In this document: piece after piece, positions 34,029 through 45,030 of the stretch
How the letters are laid out: each line of letters starts with the position of its first letter
Position numbering within the stretch: position 1 is the stretch's first letter
Source of the DNA: Siphonodentalium dalli
Lineage: Eukaryota > Mollusca > Scaphopoda > Gadilida > Siphonodentaliidae
Length of the DNA stretch: 64,000 nt
Direction: 5' to 3'
Assembly (NCBI GenBank): GCA_032622095.1
Contig: CP136061.1
Coordinates: 248,319,582 to 248,383,581 of the forward strand
Made by a program: the position numbers and the translations under genes
Notes under the pieces: model-generated
The model's input: the letters and a program-made list of their open reading frames with translations, nothing else
Told to the model about the DNA's origin: nothing
Database searches by the model: none

Positions 34029-34150
34029 ATGTGCGCGAAGCACACACAGGGGCCACAGCCCCCTAATATATAACGCACAAAGTGGCCGCAGCCACACCCG
34101 ACGCTGAATAAAGGCTCCCAACGGGAGGCCTGTTTCAGCTTGTTATATAT
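34029..34150. other. Chain of compact GC-rich hairpins
   Basis: Successive stems: TGTGC/GCACA (loop GCGAA), GGGGC/GCCCC (CACA), GTGGC/GCCAC (CGCA), and GCTGAA/TTCAGC enclosing GGCTCCC/GGGAGGCC (AAC). AATATATAAC and GTTATATATA can close the last two as a branched structure. This is far more GC-rich and structured than its surroundings. Could be a structured RNA, a transposon end or an unknown repeat; no family was recognised. Confidence 0.35.
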
Positions 34151-34234
34151 AACACAACACTAAGCTCCCTGCTTTCAGGCACCTTCAATGACAAGCGCTT
34201 GGTGCGAAACGATTTATAATCCTTGCGCACCGTC

Positions 34235-34860
34235 AACAAGAAAACCATAGTCAGAAATGGTAACACATCAATATCATATTATTAGGCATATATATGAACG
34301 TACCAGTTCAGAATTCCATTAAAACGACTAATCCTTCAAATTATTACAACTACATGTACGGCAATAATATCACTGCATTTCTCATTCACCACACCAGAAA
34401 GCCTCTAAATGCGAACCAAAAATATACAAGAAACCCATAGTCAGAAATGGTAACGCTCTCAAGATCTTATATTATATACCCATGATTGTAATTATAGAAT
34501 CTTTTTCATTTATGTTATTTTTAATTGGCATAGCTTATCACAAACCAAAAATCAACATTATTGACATAATGTAAACGACAATAAACGAAATAGAAATGCT
34601 CAACTACACCTTTTACCAGGCTCGGCCTCGGGGTCGCACTACAGCTCGGTCTTGGGGTCGCACTACAACTTTTAATGTGTCCCAATAATAACATTCTATA
34701 AATAGAACCCCCCCGGCACTATGGCAGCGCCCAGGCGAAACAATAATTTGTACGTCATTAGTATATTACAAGAAAACCATAGTCAGAAATGGTAACGCCC
34801 TCAAGATCATATTATTAGCCATAAATATAAATTATAATATAAACTATATTGGTTACATGA
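34235..34860. repeat. Dispersed repeat cluster with CCATAGTCAGAAATGGTAAC core
   Basis: The core occurs at about 34245, 34436 and 34781, each followed by TCAA.ATC.TATTATTA or a close variant. A second block (AATTGGCATAGCTTATCACA then GACAATAAACGAAAT) occurs at about 34520 and again at 36385 and 37845. Further cores lie at 37178 and 37585. Confidence 0.7.
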
Positions 34861-35194
34861 TAAGGCCTTCAAATTATTACAAAAAACTACGGCTTATTAC
34901 TGCAGGTTTCTCATTCACCACACCAGAAAGCTTCTAAATGCGGATCAAAAATCGGAGGCATTGTGTTCCCGCCATAAAATATTCAAGAGTGCATGGCCCA
35001 GCCATTGTTCATACCTAAACATCGAAAGCAATTAACGCGGTCATAATAGTTACATACTGCAACTATAAGACATCCAGCGAATACACCCCACGAAAACCCG
35101 AAATGTGTTGTCCTGCGAGATATCCCATCGCTATAGCTCAATTTGACACGGTCAGATTAGCCTTCCTACAATATCCTAAAACAAACAAAAATGT

Positions 35195-35711
35195 CCTCAA
35201 ATCATCGGCATAGTCAATAGAACTTTCACGAACTTGGACATCGACACTTTCTAATCGCTCTACATAAGCATGGTCAGATCTATAATCGAATACTGCAACT
35301 CTGCATGGAGCCCACATCAAAAATATCAAAGCATTAATTGTGTTAGAGAAATACAAAGAAAGCAACGAAACTAGTTCGTCAAATCAAAACTCTATGCTAC
35401 CGAGACCGAATGATAAGACTCATTCTGATGTCTATAAAATATCGAATATTTAGAGGAGATCTAATCGAGGTATATAAACTGTTGAATGATCATTACAATA
35501 TCAATGCCTGTGACCTATTAGAAAGACATTCACCAGGAAGAACAAAAGGACATAATACAAAGCTACAGATGCCCATTCAAGATTAACAAGGCCATAGGAA
35601 AATATTTCTTCACGCAGAGGATGGTAAATAACTTGAACTCTCTGCCAGACTTCGCTGTTGAGGCTCCAACGCTCGATCAATTCAAAATATACATAGACTC
35701 ATTCTTCTAGT
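35195..35711 (+). pseudogene. Decayed 3' end of a non-LTR reverse transcriptase ORF2
   Basis: In shifting plus-strand frames one reads IIGIVNRTFTNLDIDTF, a stop, ISMVRSIIEYCNSAWSPHQK, a frameshift, LVRQIKTLCYRDRMIRLILM and KYRIFRGDLIEVYKLLN, another frameshift, then KYFFTQRMVNNLNSLPDF up to TAG. These are the post-catalytic segments typical of CR1/Jockey-group ORF2 C-termini (EYCN..WSP, RL..L....R..RGDLI.VYK.L). The catalytic domain is absent, as in 5'-truncated copies. The 3' tail ends in a GAT microsatellite, common for this group. It is not the same element as the one at 59-64 kb as far as can be compared. Confidence 0.8.
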
Positions 35712-35849
35712 ATATAAAATACGAGTTCGACGACAAGAATTAGTTATAGTAATATGTTCAAGTGACTCACAATAAATATCGAATGACGATACATTAAACA
35801 AACATTGCAAATAATGTTATTGGACGAAAAGTCGCAAGACTTGTTCCGT

Positions 35850-35876
35850 ATGATGATGATGATGATGATGATGATA
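35850..35876 (+). repeat. (GAT)n microsatellite ending the LINE fragment
   Basis: About eight GAT units, 140 bp after the ORF2 stop; fits the simple-repeat 3' tail of CR1-like elements. Confidence 0.75.
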
Positions 35877-35924
35877 TGATTGATAGAATAAACCACTATT
35901 ATCATGATCGTGTCGTTATTTGTT

Positions 35925-36316
35925 TAAAATACGTATCAATTGACATATATATACGCACCCGTTCCCTCATTAAAATGAACATATTTCGACCATTTTAGGG
36001 GACCTCCGCGAATTCGGGGACCTCCGCAAATAGGGACCTACTGCAAATTGTCACACCGATCAGCACCTAATTAACGAACCGTGGCTGACTCGGCTGTATC
36101 CGACTAACCTCTTTAAAATACGTATCAATTGAGATATACGCAACCGTTCCCTCATTAAAATCAACATATTTCGACCATTTTAGGGGACCTCCGCGAATTC
36201 GGGGACTTTCGCAAATTTATCTCCGCAAATAGGGGACCTATACTGCAAACTGTCACACCGATCAGCACCTAATTATCGAACCGGTGGCTGACTCGGCTGT
36301 CTGAGACTACACTCTT
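35925..36316. repeat. ~190-bp tandem duplication with start of a third copy
   Basis: AAAATACGTATCAATTGA starts at 35925 and 36115 and (AAAACACGTATCAATTGA) 36317. Each unit includes CGACCATTTTAGGGGACCTC, CGCGAATTCGGGGAC and CTGTCACACCGATCAGCACC-like text. Confidence 0.8.
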
Positions 36317-38250
36317 AAAACACGTATCAATTGACACACGCATTTTACAAATTATTATATTTTTCATTTCTTCTATTTGTAATTGGCATAGCTTATCACA
36401 AACCAAAATCAACGACAATAAACGAAATTGAAATTCCAACTACTCCTTTTACCGGATCGGGGTCGCAGTACAACTTTTAATGCATCCAAAATAACCGGAA
36501 AAAACCCATTATATATAATTAAATGCCCAGCGAACCATAGCTATCTAGAATATCTAGGACAGTATACACGCGACGCGCGTAATGAATAGGATTAAATACA
36601 CACTCGATACTTCGCAAGACGACCTTTAGTCTATATTTCAACTGAGACATACTTCATCAGCAATGTTAGCTTATATATGCATTGTGTTCCCGCCATAAAA
36701 TCTTCAAGAGTGGCCAAGTCATTGCTCACACCTAAATGTTGAAAGCAATTAACGCGGTCATAAAAATTACATACTGCAACAAAGAGACATCCGCGAAGAA
36801 ATTCCTGCGAATACATACATCCTGCGAAAAGTCTAACCGGTACGCAATATAGCTAGTACATATTTAATCATATTTCCTAAAATAACTCGCATCGTGTGAA
36901 ACCCTAAAGGTGTTGTTTTGCGAGGTATCACCATAACTCCATTGTCACGGAATAATACCCATTGACACGGCCAGATCAGCCTGGTATAGTATACACCCAT
37001 AGGCCGTGATAATATCCCTCACGCATTCCGTGCGCTATGTGTGACATCTCTAGCTCAACCCCAAGCTTTCGCTTATATACAAACAATTTTTCACCGATCG
37101 ACGCGAATGTTCATGCGAACCTAACGAGAATACCATTGCAATACGTTAACCTGCTGCTTCGCTGTAATTACAAGAAAACCATAGTCAGAAATAGTAACGC
37201 CATCAAGATCATATTATTAGGCATTTACAAAATATATTCGAACTTTAATGTATAGTGATTGTGAAAAACGTGTATATAAAGGTAACGCCTACATGTATGA
37301 AGTGGATAATATGTGATATTTTGTGTATACATGTATACGTAAAAGTCTATTTTCACGTTGAATCTCACTTATTACAAAAGGCTTCAGTAAATGTATTTCT
37401 TTCTTCGAATATGTCGTGCATCTCATCCAAACTGTCAAGATTATCCTCACGGAAAAGTTTCCTTCACCATCGACAAGAACAACGTCATCACCTAGGTTTC
37501 TAGCGACCATTCCAAACAAACAAATCGCTCGATATTTTGATCGTCACAATGCTGAGTCGCCACCTATTCAGTATATAACAAGAAAACCAATGTCAGAAAT
37601 GGTAAGGCGCTCAAGATCATATATTATATACCCATGATTCTAATTATGGAATATAAAATATATTGGTTTCGCGAATGACCAACTCAGAATTCCGTTAAAA
37701 TAACAATAACATCCAGCACGGCATCACCAACTTAACGAAACGGCCGTCTCCGACCACAACCCCCAGTGGGCTGCAGAACGAAAAATGTCTATAAAAGTTG
37801 AAATATAAGACTTACAAATTATCTTTTTCATTTCTTTTATTTGTAATTGACATAGCTTGTCACAAACCAAAAACCAACATTATTGACATAATATATATAT
37901 AGTAAAGGACAATAAACGAAATTGAAATTCCCAACTAACCTTTTTACCGGACTCGGCCTCCTGGTCGCAGTTCGACTTTTAAATCCGTCCCAAAAAAATC
38001 CCATTTCTAAAACCCCAGCGCACAGACGAAGCTCCACATTATAGTATACCCACGGAGCGCGATATGATCGAAACATCTGCACCAGGATGGGTCTGGTTTA
38101 TGTGGAGCGTTTTGCTTAGAATCCTTGCAGATAACTGTGCTTTATTTTGATAACTCATACATAAGCTATCGAGCCTATTGTGTCCTGTATAAGCGTGTGC
38201 GTGAGCAATGGTGCCGTAAACCCATTTGCTTCACTGAATTGGCATATAAT
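36317..38250. repeat. Continuation of the 34-38 kb dispersed repeat cluster
   Basis: Copies of AATTGGCATAGCTTATCACA / GACAATAAACGAAATTGAAA at about 36385-36440 and 37848-37925, and of the CCATAGTCAGAAAT core at 37178 and (AATGTCAGAAATGGTAA) 37588. Also a copy of the CATTGTGTTCCCGCCATAAA segment (34954 and 36682). The frames at 37255-37637 sit between repeats and carry no recognised domain. Confidence 0.55.
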
Positions 38251-38256
38251 GTGTAC

Positions 38257-38310
38257 ACATTTACTCTATATACATGTATCTCAACATTTACTCTATATAC
38301 ATGTATCTCA
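38257..38310. repeat. Exact 27-bp tandem duplication
   Basis: ACATTTACTCTATATACATG plus seven bases occurs twice in a row at 38257 and 38284. Confidence 0.85.
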
Positions 38311-39013
38311 ACAAAAAGATAATTCAGTATCTATAATTACAGAAATATACCCTTCACTTTACACATAAAACGTTAAATGATTTGTCGAAGAACGAACCAT
38401 CGCCTATCAAAATCAAGTACACATACAAACCGTCGCTCGATAAAATAGAACCGACGCGCACCCCTGCTCGTTATCTGAGCGCTTTATCAGTTACAGCACA
38501 TCGGGTATAGAAATAACCCTCAGGCAATGTAATAATCGATAACCAAAGTTAATAAAGTCGATATCCATGATAAATGAGAGTGCGTGTAATCGTTCAGAAC
38601 ATAGATTTTAAAGCCGTGATGCTGGAATATCTCCGAAATCTGGTGGTGATAAACTGATTTCATTGAGTGAAATCTGGATAAGGTCTATTCCAAATGACTT
38701 GCTTTGATGCCAATGTCGTACAATCAACTCATAATTTTATATATATTACATGGCATAAATCAGTATTATATTGATAATCTTAACATTTTTACTTTGTGCA
38801 TGTTGTTAAATGTTTTTCACTGAGATTACAACGCGACCGTCGCCTTATCGATAAACCACCACCGATTCTCACACGTAGCAGTTCACCCCCCCCCCCCCCC
38901 CACCGTGTCATTGGTCATGTGATCAGCTATCGTCCCGGGATATATGCTGTCGCAGTATTCTCCAAACGTTTTTAGACGTCGTCTTTGACCGTAAATTTCA
39001 AATACATTCTTCC
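38311..39013. other. No gene seen; C-run
   Basis: A C homopolymer of about 16 bases lies near 38886-38902. No coding signal. Confidence 0.4.
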
Positions 39014-39283
39014 TTATTTTCGTAAATTTTTCGGTTTACTCTTTGTTTTTATATTTCTTACCCCCCCCCCCTCTTTAAACACAGGTTTATTTCTACCAGT
39101 TTTGTTCCTGGTATACTTCACTGGTGTTTTCATAAAAGGCTTCTGTTGTTTTTGGCAATCCTCATCGAACCGTTGCTTGTTAAGATGGAGATGCACGTTT
39201 TGCATAAATACAGCCAAATATGGCAAGAGATTTTCAACAAAGTATTTATCTGGATCTATCTGGCGAACAATCTTGAATTTCAC
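39014..39283 (-). CDS. Hypothetical basic protein or exon, ~89 codons
   Basis: Minus-strand frame opening with GTG, so not a normal start; KFKIVRQIDPDKYFVENLLP reads like globular protein, and the C-terminal third is Lys/Arg-rich with a GGG encoded by a C-run. A TTTTGTTCTCTTAATAACTGCTCAG-like acceptor region lies ~50 bp above it. I recognise no family. It may be an exon of an unannotated gene or a chance frame; the opposite-strand frame of 113 codons overlaps it. Confidence 0.22.
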   Translation of the reverse strand: MKFKIVRQIDPDKYFVENLLPYLAVFMQNVHLHLNKQRFDEDCQKQQKPFMKTPVKYTRNKTGRNKPVFKEGGGVRNIKTKSKPKNLRK

Positions 39284-39390
39284 ATATCATCACATTCATT
39301 GTATGCATAATCTGAGCAGTTATTAAGAGAACAAAACAATGGATTTTAATACATTTGAGAGGTTGAAAATAATTTTTTCTTTGTTGTCCC

Positions 39391-39914
39391 TTTAGGTACC
39401 AAGAACTGATAGAATAATTAATAATTTCACACAAAACTCCAATCATCAAACAGCTTATCGTCTTGGCTCTATGAGAGGAGGCTTCATTTGTATCATATTA
39501 TTGAGTTAGATTTTTAATTGCATAATATAGTGTCATACCCCCCATTTATCATAATGAAGAATAAAGCAGTCACAAATATTCCAGCCCATGAAAACAACTG
39601 TTGATATGCAATGTGGTCCACTCAAGCAGGGAGCAATCAACAGAAATTAGGTCACAGTGTTAAGAGATATGGTGTTCAGCTTTAACTTGGTCATGAAGCC
39701 ATGATCCATAACTAATCTCAGCCCAATTTGTCATTGAACAACATGAGAATTTAGAAAATTATTTGTGGGTAGTTGTCTTTCTAAGTGAAAATAATCATCA
39801 AATTTCATGAATCAAGAAAATTTAAGATCCCTCTCATGGTCTTCAGATATGATATCATGGATATATGATCTGCAATTTTGAAACAAATATAATTTACGGA
39901 AGTTCTTGGTACCT
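39391..39914. mobile_element. Possible MITE with short terminal inverted repeats
   Basis: AGGTACCAAGAACT near 39394 is the inverse of AGTTCTTGGTACCT at 39901-39914, 520 bp apart, and the interior is non-coding. No convincing target duplication, so this may be coincidence. Confidence 0.3.
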
Positions 39915-40425
39915 GAAAACGGTGAAATTTTTAATATTTTCCATGTCATAAAAGTGAAGTAAATAAGATTATAATAACTATTGTTCGATGGTTCCTAAAT
40001 ATTGTATCACAATAACTTGTACCAAATTTCACAAATAAATTCCTGACAGATTTTGAGAAAATCCATTTAGAAATACCAGGAAATTTTGGCCAAACGTGCA
40101 TCTGACCCTTAATTGATCTTGGCTCATCACGATTATTCCCCGATAACGACCAAACAGCGTTTGAGCGGAGTTAATACATACATTTCTGCATGAGTTCATA
40201 GCAAGCTAGCTCTGTTTTGGATGCATCACATGTTTGTGTGCCAACTAAGCCGTAAAGTCTGTCCTTCCCTCAACGAATATATTATTGAAACTGTAAGGAA
40301 CTGTACACCTTTACTTTTTCTCTCAAATCCCTAATCTTCTGTGGAAGTCCGTATTTTCCATTTTCGTGGGTCCCGTAGTGTAATATGCTTTATTTCTGGA
40401 CATGATTTAACATATTGCATTCAAA
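39915..40425. other. No gene seen
   Basis: AT-rich spacer; no further structure recognised. Confidence 0.35.
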
Positions 40426-40429
40426 AACA

Positions 40430-40610
40430 TATCTAATATATATCCGGACGGATTTCGACCAAACTTTCTATCTAAGGGTAAAAATACAGATGAAGTGTCG
40501 TTGCATTGCTTTTGAGAAGCTCCGAGCACTCATTCTCCATTCCCACTTCCGCCGTCTTGGAATTGTGGGGGTTAATCGCGTGATAGTTAAAGAGCGTTCG
40601 TATCCGCAGT
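40430..40610 (+). repeat. Dispersed repeat with TTTCGACCAAACTT / AAAGAGCGTTCG
   Basis: GGATTTCGACCAAACTTTCT, CATTGCTTTTGAGAAGCTCC, CTCATTCTCCATTCCCAC and GTTAAAGAGCGTTCGTATCC recur in the same order at 40815-41000, and a diverged form at 44700-44865 and 44945-45025. The 67- and 62-codon frames inside are repeat shadows. Confidence 0.75.
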
Positions 40611-40779
40611 GTCGTTGATAAAGAGCGTGTCTGTGTCCAGACATGAGCGTGTTGTGTGATGCTTATGTCTGTGTTCGTGCTTAGGGGTTCCTAGGAATGG
40701 GGGAGATTTTCATCGGGTCAGTTTTTCCGCCCGAGGTGACCTTCACCTTGAAACGGGTACCCACAATCAAATATATATT

Positions 40780-41000
40780 TTGGGACTACTGTCTGTTTGT
40801 TTGTCTGTTAGCTATGGCCGGGAAAACTGCCGGACTGATTTCGACCAAACTTCCTATCTAAGGGTAAAACCCCAGATGAAGTGTCGTCGCATTGCTTTTG
40901 AGAAGCTCCAAGCACTCATTCTCCATTCCCACTGCCGCCGTCTTGGAATTGTGGGGTTAATCGCGTGATAGTTAAAGAGCGTTCGTATCCGCAGTGACCT
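40780..41000 (+). repeat. Second copy of the same dispersed repeat
   Basis: Includes the CTGTCTGTTTGTTTGTCTGT leader, GATTTCGACCAAACTTCCTA and the AAAGAGCGTTCGTATCCGCA end. Very similar to 40430-40610, so likely a local duplication. Confidence 0.75.
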
Positions 41001-41032
41001 TCAAAATGGTCAATTCAAGGTCAAATCGGGTA

Positions 41033-41262
41033 AAACGCGTCACAGAGTTTGTCCATAGAAAGCGCGTCAGGCGTGTAAAACGACACGTTTGGGTGACACG
41101 GGTCCATGTCTTGCGACACAGCAAATGTGTCATGCGACACATCTAATGTGTCGCCCAATCGTGTCAGGTGACACACTAAACGCGTCACAGAGTTTGTCCA
41201 TAGAAAGCGCGTCAGGCGTGTAAAACGACACGTTTGGGGCGACACAGGTCCATGTCATCTGA
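41033..41262. repeat. 145-bp tandem duplication rich in GTGTC/GACAC
   Basis: AAACGCGTCACAGAGTTTGT begins at 41033 and 41178 and continues through GCGCGTCAGGCGTGTAAAAC. The interval is dense in GACAC / GTGTC words in both orientations. Confidence 0.8.
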
Positions 41263-41399
41263 CACATTTGGTGCGTCATAGAATGGATGGGGAACCCAGC
41301 TGGGTGGGGGTGGCGGGGGGGGGGGGTGATGGCTGGGTACCCAGAATGTTCCATCAATGGTTTTCAGTACAATGCGATAAGTTTCTATCTAAATTATTT

Positions 41400-42200
41400 T
41401 ATTCAGAATAAGAATTCAACTTTAAACATAACAACATGGTATATATATCGATCATGTCTATACCAGCACCTGACTAACCTACAGTATCAGTCTGATCACA
41501 GTTCCATTTATGTCGATGTCAAACAACAACGTCAGTTGTTTTGTGGTGTTCATACATGTATATAGCGAAAACATATTCTGCATCACTTTCCTCAGATTGC
41601 TGATTATCGATAATAACATTTCGCGTTATTGCTGTCAGCATCCTAACTTTCTGTTTGTGATTGCGATCACAGTGTCGGTTATGTCCCAATTGATTTTCAC
41701 CACGATATCGGTCATGCATGTGGTTGGTCCTTTGACATGCAAATTTTATGAATATGATTGAAACCCAAACACGCCGTACACTCTTTACCATATTCAGGAC
41801 AAGCTGTGCTACCACCTGGGTGTGGGTAAGTATCACCGAATAAACCACAGCGTTGGTGTTGCTGATACTTCGATGGAGGTTGGTGTTGTTTTTTTTTGGA
41901 TTTTGTGACACATATTTGACATCTTGTGAAGATTCAATGACTTTGGTATGTTTTATAGCAACGTTCTCTGTTCTCGCTTTGTCGAGCAACTGTTTTAATG
42001 TCATGTACCTTTGACTTTGCCACGAACTGCATCCATGGATAATCTGTGTTTCTTTTTATCTCGCGACCATTTCCCCCACCGTATACCAACATCATCAGGA
42101 TTCGGATCAAACCCTGGACAATCTCATATCATGCTTGCCATTTCGATATTTTGTAACCCGTGTCGCCAATGTGATGTATTGGAGATAAATTAGAGATTAT
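41400..42200 (-). pseudogene. Broken Ty3/Gypsy-like Gag-protease fragment
   Basis: On the minus strand, from high to low coordinates: a Gag N-terminal piece with RWGKW (about 42006-42111); an internal deletion; LLDKARTENVAIKHTKV (from 42004); then two CCHC-type zinc knuckles in a different frame (about 41736-41855; visible YPHPGG, CPEYGKEC and CLGFNH); a return to the first frame with ESDAEYVFAI; and finally SGAGIDMI in another frame (about 41450-41474), the retropepsin active-site region, where the catalytic Asp position is a stop. The order Gag - knuckles - protease is that of Ty3/Gypsy LTR retrotransposons. TTGGCGAC just above 42160 could be a primer-binding site after an LTR end. Frameshifts, deletion and stops show it is dead. 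No RT or integrase follows. Confidence 0.75.
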
Positions 42201-42371
42201 TTACAATCGAACATGTTCCGTATACGATACGGGCGCAGACATCGCCATGACCATGCATATTCATGGTCATCGTCACAGTAATGGTCATGGTAATGGTGAT
42301 GGTCATGGGGCGGTAAGCTATAGTTTAATATCTATTCCCAACCACAGGGACCCACGTACGTGATCACTGTA

Positions 42372-42824
42372 TTAAAGGCCCACTTAATTTTCGAACCCCC
42401 AGATCACATTATATACAACATATTCCATATTATATACCACTTGAAAGAGGAAGCTCCAAATCATTGTATTACCAACAGATCCGGTCGAATAAACTGGAAA
42501 CATTGTTTTTGTCGAGGTACTATAAGGTGTGTTCTGTGATTAATTTTGATCCAGACTGTACTATAAAGTCTATTATTCTCAATGGAGGGGGGATAACTCT
42601 ATCTCTTAGTTTGAATTCTGATGCATTCTGGGTTAACAAGGGGGGGGGGGAATCTTGGAATGAATCTGAGATACTCTATCACTTGGTGGACACACCAAGG
42701 CCACAGCTGTTCCGTATTCTGGTGGAATATATATATATTTTGGTTCCTCTTCCAAATGGTATATACTATGGGATATGTTGTGTATAATGTAATCTGGTTA
42801 TTCGAAAATTAAGTGGGCCTTTAA
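42372..42824. mobile_element. TTAA-flanked MITE, family D
   Basis: Perfect TTAA at both ends; TTAAAGGCCCACTTAATTTT at the left and AAAATTAAGTGGGCCTTTAA at the right. Internally AGAGGAAGCTCC and a CAATGGAGGGGGGATAACTC segment shared with the copy at 55330. The 107-codon frame has no recognised content. Confidence 0.8.
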
Positions 42825-44665
42825 ATCAAGATATATTAAGAATGATCTTAGGATTAATCGAGGTTATATTGACTAATAACGGAGATACTTGAAGAAGGAT
42901 TTAAAGGTTGTAAAATATAATATTAATACCTAATAAATAACTGAAGGTATGTTTCATGTTTGCATTACTTTAGGATGACAGACATTTTAAATATTTAATT
43001 ATTTTGGGGGAACCGTGATTAAAATCTAAACTGTCATTTAAAATTTTCAACAAATGTTGAATCAGGCATGACATTTCCGACTGTTAAAAGAAAATTTTGA
43101 CCAAAGTTGGGTGGGGTGGGTGTAGACAATGCCCACCCCCGATCGCCATGATCATGTCAATTTCGTGTATAGTCCGGGATCTGCTATGATATCCATGCAG
43201 TGCAATCTGCCCTCTATATAATTCCTGATGCACCATGATTATTAATAAATAATAATAAATTTATGACTATTGTGATGGCTACGTTACCAGAAATATCAGA
43301 AAAAAAACCCTTGCCGGGTTGAACCAATTTTTACAAGGAAAAATGGAAATGTATTTTGCATTAGACGTAGTTGTTCCTTTATACTGAGAAATTATAGATC
43401 AAATGGCCCAAGATGGCTTGAAAAATGGCAACCATATTCGGGAAAATTGTTGATGTTTCACATATATCTCAACCATTAATATCTGATCTTTCGAACACAT
43501 GTAGCATTTTGTGACTACCTTGGGTTATTAATCATGTAAGTTAATCAACGGGCAACTAAATATTCTATTCGTAGGGTCCCGGATCTGAATGAGCCATATA
43601 CTAAATTCATACAAAATTTCTTCTGGGTACTAGTAATGGAATGAAATAACCTTTGCGAAGAAAGTAAGAGAGGCCATTAATATATGTGGCTACAAGACAC
43701 ACGATCATCAACATGCATTCATTAAGTTCATCGAAGATAACTGTCATGGTGGCAGCCTAAAATGAGTTAAAAATCAGTTTCATTATATTTTTTTCTATTT
43801 TCTGAAAACACTATTATTGTGCGGTCTATGAATTAATTTGACTGATGTGTCCCTAATGCATGTATGATCAATTAAACAAAAACAGCTTTCCATAAACAAA
43901 TTGATTTCTTTCACCATCAGGCACGTCAGGGAATAATATTTTCATTCTAGACTTTACACATGATAGTATATTGTATAAGTGTCCCGAAGCGTCTAGTGGA
44001 AATGAGGTTTGGTCGTGATGTCGGGAACAATTCAAGAAGAGATCGAGATTCGTTGGTGTAGATAACTTTATATATAAGTAAAATGGTTGGTCGATGAAGC
44101 ACAGTGTATAGACAGGTTAAGATATAGGTCTGCTCGGAATCAAAGCTGGTGGAGAAGTGCCGTTTTCACCGCTCTGAGAAGGTATATCTCTTAGCCCGCT
44201 GGCGTATCATATATCCATATATGGACTGCGGTATCATACTATCCAAGCTATCTATACTTTACTATAGAGTATATCACACATCTACTCGCATACCTTGGTT
44301 ATACTATGAATGTAACCAGTCGATCAGTGTCGACAAATATAGGTATGCTATGTTGCTTTAGATGTGTACTTATTGTTTCGTATGCCTCCCTCTATACAAA
44401 GTGCTTCACCATTATATAATTAACCCTGTCCACAATACAGGTAAACAACTCCATCCATTTATATGTACTATCGGACATAAGTGCACAATTATGGCCTGTT
44501 TTCATTCTTGTCTATTTTCTCGCGAACACCGTGGTATGATTGTAGATCGACAAGAAAATCCGGGTTAAATATTAACATTCCAGTCCCTGTCCCAAAATAC
44601 GTTTTAAAAGTCAAGGACTCTGCTCTTGTCCTTATCTTACTATATATCTCATATATATTTTGAAG
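42825..44665. other. No gene seen
   Basis: About 1.8 kb without recognised repeats or domains. Frames of 60-78 codons at 44149-44725 overlap on both strands. Confidence 0.4.
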
Positions 44666-45030
44666 ACCTCTGTCTGTCTGTATGTCCTTTATAGAATCGA
44701 AAACTGGTTGACCGATCGAGACCAAACTTCCTATTCAAAGGTAAAATCCTACGGGAATCGTCGACGTCGCATTTTGGAGAAGCCCAGAGCACCCATTCTC
44801 CACTCTCAGTCACAAAAAACGGCACTGCGGTGGTTAATCAAGTGATAATTTAATGAGCGTTTGTTTTTTGACGCATCGCTATACAGAGCGTTTGTTTACC
44901 ATTCAACGTTATTAGCATCTGCAGAGAGATATACGGGCCATTATCCCACGGGAATCGTCGACGTCGCATTTTGGAGAAGCCCAGAGCACCCATTCTCCAC
45001 TCTCAGTCACAAAAAACGGCACTCATCAGA
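44666..45030 (+). repeat. Two diverged copies of the TTTCGACCAAACTT-type dispersed repeat
   Basis: CTGTCTGTCTGTATGTCC, GAGACCAAACTTCCTATTC, GGGAATCGTCGACGTCGCAT and GAGAAGCCCAGAGCACCCAT occur at 44666-44865, and the last two blocks again at 44950-45020 in a 203-bp partial duplication. Confidence 0.7.

Noticed and set aside
34100-34140. Hammerhead ribozyme
   Set aside because: A GCTGAA/TTCAGC stem is present, but the CUGANGA and GAAAC core elements are missing on both strands.
37289-37519. Minus-strand frame reading NLGDDVVLVDGEGNF
   Set aside because: Looks protein-like for a short stretch but is only 76 codons, sits among repeats, and no family or splice sites could be recognised.
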